DNA of 43,783 nt from positions 1 through 43,783 of the forward strand of contig JAFSLP010000108.1 in NCBI GenBank assembly GCA_017448345.1. The letters run 5' to 3'. The position numbers were made by a program, and so were the translations under genes. The stretch is from Paludibacteraceae bacterium. GTDB lineage: Bacteria > Bacteroidota > Bacteroidia > Bacteroidales > Paludibacteraceae. Positions 38,814 through 43,783 of this stretch are shown here, piece after piece. Each line of letters starts with the position of its first letter. Within the stretch, counting starts at the first letter, position 1. The notes under the pieces were generated by a model. The model saw nothing but the letters and a program-made list of their open reading frames with translations. It ran no database searches and had not been told where the DNA came from.

Positions 38814-39750
38814 ACATCCCTCTTACAATCACGATACTGTACAGCATCCCCAACAGCATAGTCAGCTTGACCACCTGCTGGCAGGTCTTGTAGTCGCTCG
38901 GAATCTTCGCTGCCCAAAGCAGCCATAATGCGCCTAATAGCGGGATTACCACGCCTAACACGATATACCGTGTGCTGAGGCTTGACCAGCCGGTCGGGAA
39001 AGGCAGCACGTGCCACCATAGATGACCAATGATGGCTAACGTGCAGACAATCAGCACCGTCACAAACACTTTTGTCCACTTCTCGCCCCATACGACAGGC
39101 ATCGAATGGCACTCCAACTCGCGGTCACCCATCTGGTCCTGCATGTCTTTCACTGTCTCGCGGATCCATGTCAGCAGGAAGGCAAACAGTGCAAAACCGC
39201 CCAGCCATGCGTACAGATCATGCACCAGCGTAGTGTAGGGTAGTATCGTCTCGTACCGCAGCTGTAACACTGCCACATTTGCCATCGCTACTAACAGCGG
39301 AGTCAGTCCGGCTAACAGCGCAATTGTCAGATTACCAATTAGAAACAGCCGTTTGTAACTGCTCGAATAGAACCACAGCAGCCCGGGCACTACCACAAAC
39401 ACGATGCCTATGGTTATGCTCCGCAGGATTGCCGCCGCCGCAATGCCGCAGACCACGCCTGCCGCACTCAGCCCTACGCTCAGCCGCATTGCCGCAGGCT
39501 TGCTCACACTCCGTGTCACCACCACCTCGTCAGGGCGGTTGATACGGTCAATCTTCACGTCGAAATAGTCATTGATGACGTACCCGCCTGCTGCTATCAG
39601 CACGGTCGCCGCACCCACAAGCAGCAGGATGTACCACGGCAACTGCTCGCCGAAAGCCGCTGCATCCAACACCGGCGTCGCCACCCATTTCTCCATCACC
39701 CATATCAGCGCACCGAGAAACAGCAGATTGCTCCACCTAACCAGACGCAT
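38812..39750 (-). CDS. UbiA-family prenyltransferase (probable GGGP geranylgeranyltransferase)
   Basis: A 312-residue membrane enzyme with about nine helices. The signature NDYFDVKIDRINRPDE (first Asp-rich motif, residues about 65-80) and the second motif RETVKDMQDQMGDRE define the UbiA family. In Bacteroidales the gene in this neighbourhood is commonly annotated as digeranylgeranylglyceryl phosphate synthase, which adds the second prenyl chain to GGGP. The GGGP synthase at 13500 supports that role, but a menaquinone-type prenyltransferase cannot be excluded. The ATG at 39750 gives the family-like N-terminus (MRLVRWSNLLFLG); longer starts run into repeats. Confidence 0.85.
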   Translation of the reverse strand: MRLVRWSNLLFLGALIWVMEKWVATPVLDAAAFGEQLPWYILLLVGAATVLIAAGGYVINDYFDVKIDRINRPDEVVVTRSVSKPAAMRLSVGLSAAGVVCGIAAAAILRSITIGIVFVVVPGLLWFYSSSYKRLFLIGNLTIALLAGLTPLLVAMANVAVLQLRYETILPYTTLVHDLYAWLGGFALFAFLLTWIRETVKDMQDQMGDRELECHSMPVVWGEKWTKVFVTVLIVCTLAIIGHLWWHVLPFPTGWSSLSTRYIVLGVVIPLLGALWLLWAAKIPSDYKTCQQVVKLTMLLGMLYSIVIVRGM

Positions 39751-39781
39751 TATGTCCTTGAACTGTTCCAAAATATCTAAA

Positions 39782-39838
39782 TATCTAAATGTCTGAATAA
39801 ATGACAAAATGGTAAATGAATAAATGGTAAATAACTCA
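39782..39838. repeat. AAATGTCT/AAATGACA/AAATGGT repeat array
   Basis: Units of this family, plus AAATATCT copies that continue to about 39772, separate the alpha-amylase and UbiA genes. Confidence 0.85.
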
Positions 39839-39864
39839 AAATCAGGTTCTTACCTGATTTTGAG
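39835..39864 (-). terminator. 13-bp inverted repeat straddling the alpha-amylase stop codon
   Basis: CTCAAAATCAGGT and ACCTGATTTTGAG pair perfectly around a four-base loop, and the TAA stop codon (39850-39852) lies at the loop. On the minus strand TTATTT follows. It probably acts as a terminator or attenuator before the UbiA gene. Confidence 0.7.
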
Positions 39865-41490
39865 TATCACTCCTTTCCAAGCCTCTAATTTCAGTTCTAC
39901 CACTCCGTCCGGTATGAAGGAAACCTCCTGTTTGCCGCCGCGCAGTAGGTCAGTAGCCGTCGCCTTCGCTTTGCCTTCCATACCTAAATAGACAAAGGCA
40001 TCGTTGGGAAGGAAAACGCGCATCTGTTGTTCGCGGTCATGGAAATTGACCACCACCAACAGCGTCTCGCCTTTTACGTGCCGCAGGAACGCGAACTGTT
40101 CGTGTTTGTTGAACCCTTCGCCCTGAGCGTAGGTGATATCGTACATCTGTCCTTTCTGGATGGCTTTGTCCTCACGCGCGAGAGTCAGCAGCCGCTGGTA
40201 GAAATCCCGCAACTCATGCTGCGCATCGTTCATCTTGCCGCCGTCGAACTTGCCTTTGTTCGCCCATGCCTGCAGGCTCTTCACGCCCCAGTAGTCGAAG
40301 ATACTCGTCCGTCCGTCGATGCCGCTGAACCCTTCCATATCCATGCCGCGCTCGCCCAACTCCTGACCTGAATAAATCATCACCGGGCACTGGTTGAGTG
40401 TCGCAGCTACTATCATCGCCGGTTCCGCACAACGGCCGCTGCCGCTGAAAAAACCGCTGGCGATACGCTGCTCGTCGTGGTTCTCAAGGAAATACAGCAT
40501 ATGTTTGATACGCTCGTCGCCGTGCTGCATCCATTGGTGGGTGATTCCCTCTGCGGGCCAGTTCTTGCTGGTCACTCCGCGCAGGTAATCGTACATACCC
40601 ACTTTGTCATACAGATAGTCGAACCCTGCCTCTAAATAGGCGTCGTATCGGTTCGGGTCGTAGCACTCGCCGATGAAGATGAACTTCTTGTGTTTCTTCT
40701 TCACCCGTGCTATAGCCCATGCGAAGAACTCCACCGGCACCATCTCAGCCATATCGACCCGCACACCGTCGATGCCTTTGTCTGCCCAGAACAGCAGAAT
40801 ATCAAGCATCTTCGTCCATGTGTTTGGGATGGGGTCGAACTGCTTCTCGCCGCCGCCCTGATAGAACACGCCGTAGTTCAGTTTGACGGTCTCATACCAG
40901 TCGTTCTTGTCCGGATGGCTCGTGAAACGGTCGTTGCCTGTCACCTTCGCCGGATACTCCTCATAGCCTTGCAGGTCCATGTCCATCGTGAACCGTTCGC
41001 CCGGCATATAATAGAAGTTATTCAGCGGAGAGAATGCCCATTCGGGGTGGTCGCCTTCGCCTAAGTCGCTGACGCCCTGTGGCTTGCACGTGCTCTTGTA
41101 CTCGCGGCTCACATGGTTTGGTACGAAATCTATCAGCACGCCCAGCCCTGCCTCGTGAGTCCGTTGGACCAGCGCCTCGAACTCCTGCATACGTTTCTGT
41201 TCGTCTTTCGCCAAGTCCGGATCCACGTCGTAATAATCGGTGATGGCGTAGGGCGAACCGGCTTTGCCTTTGGTGATAGCGGGGTTGTTATGGGCGGCGG
41301 TGGCATGACGGATTATGCCCGTGTACCATACGTGCGTAGCACCCAGATCCGAGAGGGATTTGAGTGCACGCGCGTTGATATCTACAAACCTGCCGCAACC
41401 GTTCTCTTCCTTGCTCCCGTCATGCTTGCGCGTCTCGTTGTAGTTCGCAAACCAGCGGGGGAAGAGTTGATAAATAATGATTTTATTCAT
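39850..41490 (-). CDS. Cytoplasmic GH13 alpha-amylase
   Basis: A 546-residue enzyme that cleaves alpha-1,4-glucans. The GH13 regions are clear: VLIDFVPNHVS, GIDGVRVDMAEM with the nucleophile Asp, FIFIGECYDPN with the acid/base Glu, and LENHDEQR with the stabilising Asp. The absence of a signal peptide (it starts MNKIIIYQLFPRWFA) indicates that it acts in the cytoplasm on glycogen or imported maltodextrins. It ends in a beta-sandwich domain (VVVNFHDREQQMRVFL). It lies downstream of ackA in the same direction, separated by an AAATGGT-type repeat, and may be transcribed with pta-ackA. Confidence 0.95.
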   Translation of the reverse strand: MNKIIIYQLFPRWFANYNETRKHDGSKEENGCGRFVDINARALKSLSDLGATHVWYTGIIRHATAAHNNPAITKGKAGSPYAITDYYDVDPDLAKDEQKRMQEFEALVQRTHEAGLGVLIDFVPNHVSREYKSTCKPQGVSDLGEGDHPEWAFSPLNNFYYMPGERFTMDMDLQGYEEYPAKVTGNDRFTSHPDKNDWYETVKLNYGVFYQGGGEKQFDPIPNTWTKMLDILLFWADKGIDGVRVDMAEMVPVEFFAWAIARVKKKHKKFIFIGECYDPNRYDAYLEAGFDYLYDKVGMYDYLRGVTSKNWPAEGITHQWMQHGDERIKHMLYFLENHDEQRIASGFFSGSGRCAEPAMIVAATLNQCPVMIYSGQELGERGMDMEGFSGIDGRTSIFDYWGVKSLQAWANKGKFDGGKMNDAQHELRDFYQRLLTLAREDKAIQKGQMYDITYAQGEGFNKHEQFAFLRHVKGETLLVVVNFHDREQQMRVFLPNDAFVYLGMEGKAKATATDLLRGGKQEVSFIPDGVVELKLEAWKGVILKIR

Positions 41491-41512
41491 GTTTGCAAAT
41501 ACGTGTCTTTCT

Positions 41513-41582
41513 ATGGTAAATGTCTAAATTACCAAATGTCTCAATAAATGACCAAATGGTAAATGTCCAAATGGTAAATTAA
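41513..41582. repeat. AAATGGT/AAATGTCC/AAATGACC repeat array
   Basis: About seven units lie between ackA and the alpha-amylase gene. Confidence 0.85.
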
Positions 41583-42769
41583 ATGAGCGCCATCGTGTCG
41601 CTGGCTATCATCAGCTCCTCGTCCGTCGGGATGAGCACAACGGTCACTTTGCTGCCTTTCTTGCTGATGATACGCTCCTCGCCGCGGACGTTGTTAGCGG
41701 CTTCGTCCAGCTCGATGCCGAGGAACGACAATCCCTTCATCACCTCTGCGCGGATGTACGGGTCGTTCTCGCCGATTCCGGCTGTAAATACCAGAATATC
41801 AATGCCGTTCATGGCAGCTGCATACGCACCGATGTATTTCTTCAGACGGTAGATGAACATCTTGCGTGCCAAATCTGCGCGTTTGTTGCCTTCTTTGATG
41901 GCAGCCTCGATGTCACGGCAGTCGCTCGACACACCGCTCACGCCAAGCAGACCTGATTTCTTGTTCACGAGGTTGTTGAAACCGGCGGTGTCCAAGTGCT
42001 CTTTGTCCATGATAAACGTTGCAGCGCCGAGGTCGAGGTCGCCTGCACGCGTACCCATCACCAGACCCTCAACCGGCGTCAGACCCATACTCGTATCCAC
42101 GCTCTTGCCGTCCATCACGGCCGTGCAGCTGCCGCCGCCGCCGATGTGTGCCGTCACGATTTTCTTGCCTTTCGGATCTACTCCTAAAAATTCGCATGCG
42201 CGCGCGCTCACGTAGCGGTGGCTCGTTCCGTGGAAACCGTAGCGGCGGATAGCGTATTTCTCGTACAGCTCGTACGGCAGCGCATACATGTACGCGTAGT
42301 CCGGCATCGTCTGGTGGAATGCGGTGTCAAAGACTGCTACCTGCGGAACGCCCGGCAGAATCTTCTCGATAGCGTCAATACCCTTCAGGTTGGCAGGGTT
42401 GTGCAGCGGAGCGAGGTCGATACACTCGATAATCTGCCGTTTTACCTCCGGCGTGATGAGAACGGACTTGTTGAATTTCTCGCCGCCATGCACTACGCGG
42501 TGACCAACTGCGTTGATCTCTTTCAACTCCTTGATGCAACCGATCTCCGGGTCAATCAGTTTCCCTAAAATAAGCTCGATACCTACGGTGTGTTCGGGCA
42601 TCGGTTTCTCGAATTTCACTTTCTCGCCGTTCGGCAACTTGACTAACAGGAACGAATCCGGCAGACCGATTTTCTCGATGCCGCCTTGTGCCATCACTTC
42701 CTTGCTCTCCATCTCAAAGAGCTTGTATTTGATACTACTGCTTCCGCAGTTCAATACTAATATCTTCAT
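41579..42769 (-). CDS. ackA: Acetate kinase
   Basis: A 396-residue cytoplasmic enzyme that converts acetyl phosphate and ADP to acetate and ATP. MKILVLNCGSSSIKYKLF is the phosphate-binding start, VGHRVVHGGEKF and VFDTAFHQTMP follow, YGFHGTSHRYVS and TAHIGGGGSCTAVMDGKS are the family signatures, and VFTAGIGENDPYIR is near the end. The length is standard. It follows pta on the same strand; together they form the acetate-producing, ATP-yielding branch of fermentation. Confidence 0.97.
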   Translation of the reverse strand: MKILVLNCGSSSIKYKLFEMESKEVMAQGGIEKIGLPDSFLLVKLPNGEKVKFEKPMPEHTVGIELILGKLIDPEIGCIKELKEINAVGHRVVHGGEKFNKSVLITPEVKRQIIECIDLAPLHNPANLKGIDAIEKILPGVPQVAVFDTAFHQTMPDYAYMYALPYELYEKYAIRRYGFHGTSHRYVSARACEFLGVDPKGKKIVTAHIGGGGSCTAVMDGKSVDTSMGLTPVEGLVMGTRAGDLDLGAATFIMDKEHLDTAGFNNLVNKKSGLLGVSGVSSDCRDIEAAIKEGNKRADLARKMFIYRLKKYIGAYAAAMNGIDILVFTAGIGENDPYIRAEVMKGLSFLGIELDEAANNVRGEERIISKKGSKVTVVLIPTDEELMIASDTMALI

Positions 42770-42799
42770 TTGTTTTCAATTATGGTGTTAAAATTCTTC

Positions 42800-42900
42800 T
42801 TTTGTGCCGGATGCCATCCGGCGTTAGTCTTTCAGGCGCTTGCGCTTGTCTTTGAGCGCAGCGGTCTGTTTTATTTCGACTTTCATAGCAGCGGTCTATT
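42800..42900. repeat. Hairpin array with GTCTTTCAG linkers between pta and ackA
   Basis: GCCGGAT-GCC-ATCCGGC (about 42807-42823) is followed by GTCTTTCAG, GCGC-TT-GCGC, GTCTTTGAGCGCAGCG, GTCTG... and TAGCAGCGGTCTA. The linker style matches the arrays at 11160 and 18516. No gene is visible. Confidence 0.65.
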
Positions 42901-43783
42901 TAATCGCCTGGTTTGCCGTAATCACTACCATCTGTACAATATCCTGTACTTTGCATCCGCGGCTCAGGTCGTTCACCGGAGCGGCGATACCTTGCAGAAT
43001 CGGACCTACGGCATCTGCGCCGCTGAAACGCTCTACCAGCTTGTAACCGATGTTACCTGCCTGCAGGTCGGGGAATACCAGCACATTCGCCTTGCCGGCT
43101 ACAGCGCTGCCCGGTGCCTTGGTCTTGGCTACGCTCTCAACCAGTGCCGCATCAGCCTGCAACTCGCCGTCGAGCGCCAGCTCCGGAGCCATCTCTTTGG
43201 CTAACTTAGTCGCTTCCTGTACTTTGTCCACCAGCTCATGCTTGGCGCTGCCTTTCGTGCTGAAACTCAGCATCGCCACTCTCGGCTCGATACCTGCGAT
43301 GGCACGGGCGGTCTCGGCGGTCGAGATAGCTATCTCTGCCAGCTGCTTCGCGTCAGGATTCGGGTTCACCGCACAGTCGGCGAACAGCAGGAATCCGTTC
43401 TCGCCCAACTGCTTGGCAGGCGTGAACATCAGGAACGCGCCGCTGACGATGGAGCAACCCGGTTTGGTCTTCAGTATCTGGAATGCCGGACGGATGGTGT
43501 CTGCCGTCGTGCCGCGTGCACCGGCTAACTCGCCGTCTGCGTCACCGGCTTTGATCATCAGGCAGCCCAAGTACAGCGGATCCTGTGCTTTCTTTGCTGC
43601 CTCTTCTTCCGTCATGCCCTTGGCTTTGCGCAGTTCGAACAGCAGCTTCGCGTACTCCGGCATCTTCGGGTCGTGAATAGGATCGACAATCTTCGCCTCC
43701 TTGATGTGCTCATAGCCTTTCTCGGCAGCCATGCCCTTGATTTTCTCAGGGTCGCCAATCAAAATAAGCTGCGCAATCTTGTC
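42896..43783 (-). CDS. pta: Phosphate acetyltransferase (5' part outside the window)
   Basis: The C-terminal 295 residues of Pta, which converts acetyl-CoA and phosphate to acetyl phosphate, the substrate of the adjacent acetate kinase. The frame is open to the window edge (DKIAQLILIGDPEKI). GELAGARGTTADTIRPAFQI, SGAFLMF, FADCAVNPNPDAKQLAEIA, PRVAMLSFSTKGSAKHE and the PVNDLSRGC segment near the end are family motifs. Roughly 40 residues are missing at the N-terminus if it is a short Pta. Confidence 0.96.
   Translation of the reverse strand, partial: DKIAQLILIGDPEKIKGMAAEKGYEHIKEAKIVDPIHDPKMPEYAKLLFELRKAKGMTEEEAAKKAQDPLYLGCLMIKAGDADGELAGARGTTADTIRPAFQILKTKPGCSIVSGAFLMFTPAKQLGENGFLLFADCAVNPNPDAKQLAEIAISTAETARAIAGIEPRVAMLSFSTKGSAKHELVDKVQEATKLAKEMAPELALDGELQADAALVESVAKTKAPGSAVAGKANVLVFPDLQAGNIGYKLVERFSGADAVGPILQGIAAPVNDLSRGCKVQDIVQMVVITANQAIK

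Overview
The window looks like chromosomal DNA from a member of the Bacteroidota, most likely an uncultured gut- or rumen-type Bacteroidales. The evidence is a short RpoD without region 1.1, promoters of the TTTG / TAnnTTTG type about 20 bases apart, GldD, a Bacteroides-type glycogen cluster, Porin_10, DUF5063 next to a 3'-5' exonuclease, a Maf protein near a UbiA prenyltransferase, and almost no Shine-Dalgarno sequences. This assignment is inferred from gene content, not from a database search.

Layout. 1-335: end of a possible transposase and a small ribbon-helix-helix protein. 370-12435 (minus strand): rpoD, tRNA-Arg, trxA, clpC, a putative porin, the glycogen cluster (GH57, GT4 and debranching enzyme) and manC. 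12848-19043 (plus): gldD, a GGGP synthase fused to TadA, a PgpH-type HD phosphohydrolase, dus and an SBF-family transporter. 19458-26333 (plus): two secreted modular proteins, the second a 1391-residue array of starch-binding-like modules. 26443-29227 (minus): alkaline phosphatase split by an in-frame TAG, a 3'-5' exonuclease and DUF5063. 29364-36115 (plus): coiled-coil secreted protein, upp, VanZ-like, dprA, a small membrane protein, a topoisomerase IV A-type subunit and maf. 36838-38751 (plus): an AT-rich VWA-like lipoprotein. 38812-43783 (minus): UbiA prenyltransferase, cytoplasmic GH13 alpha-amylase, ackA and pta (cut by the window edge).

Themes. Storage-polysaccharide metabolism (GH57, GT4, debranching enzyme, GH13) sits with acetate fermentation (Pta-AckA) and a probable surface starch-binding protein. 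GGGP synthase and a UbiA-type prenyltransferase in one window suggest archaeal-type ether-lipid precursor chemistry.

The most unusual feature is the repeat landscape. Most gene junctions carry short arrays from a few families: 15-base units that read MVND(Q/K); 7-base units such as CTTTCGA, CTCTCAA, TTCTCAA, GTAATTC and ATTAATT; hairpins with changing stems joined by constant linkers; and a CCCTCTCC/GGAGAGGG palindrome. These arrays supply or replace start codons, have entered at least seven reading frames without breaking them, and lie at the junction of one gene fusion. This is the best candidate in the window for an under-described system.
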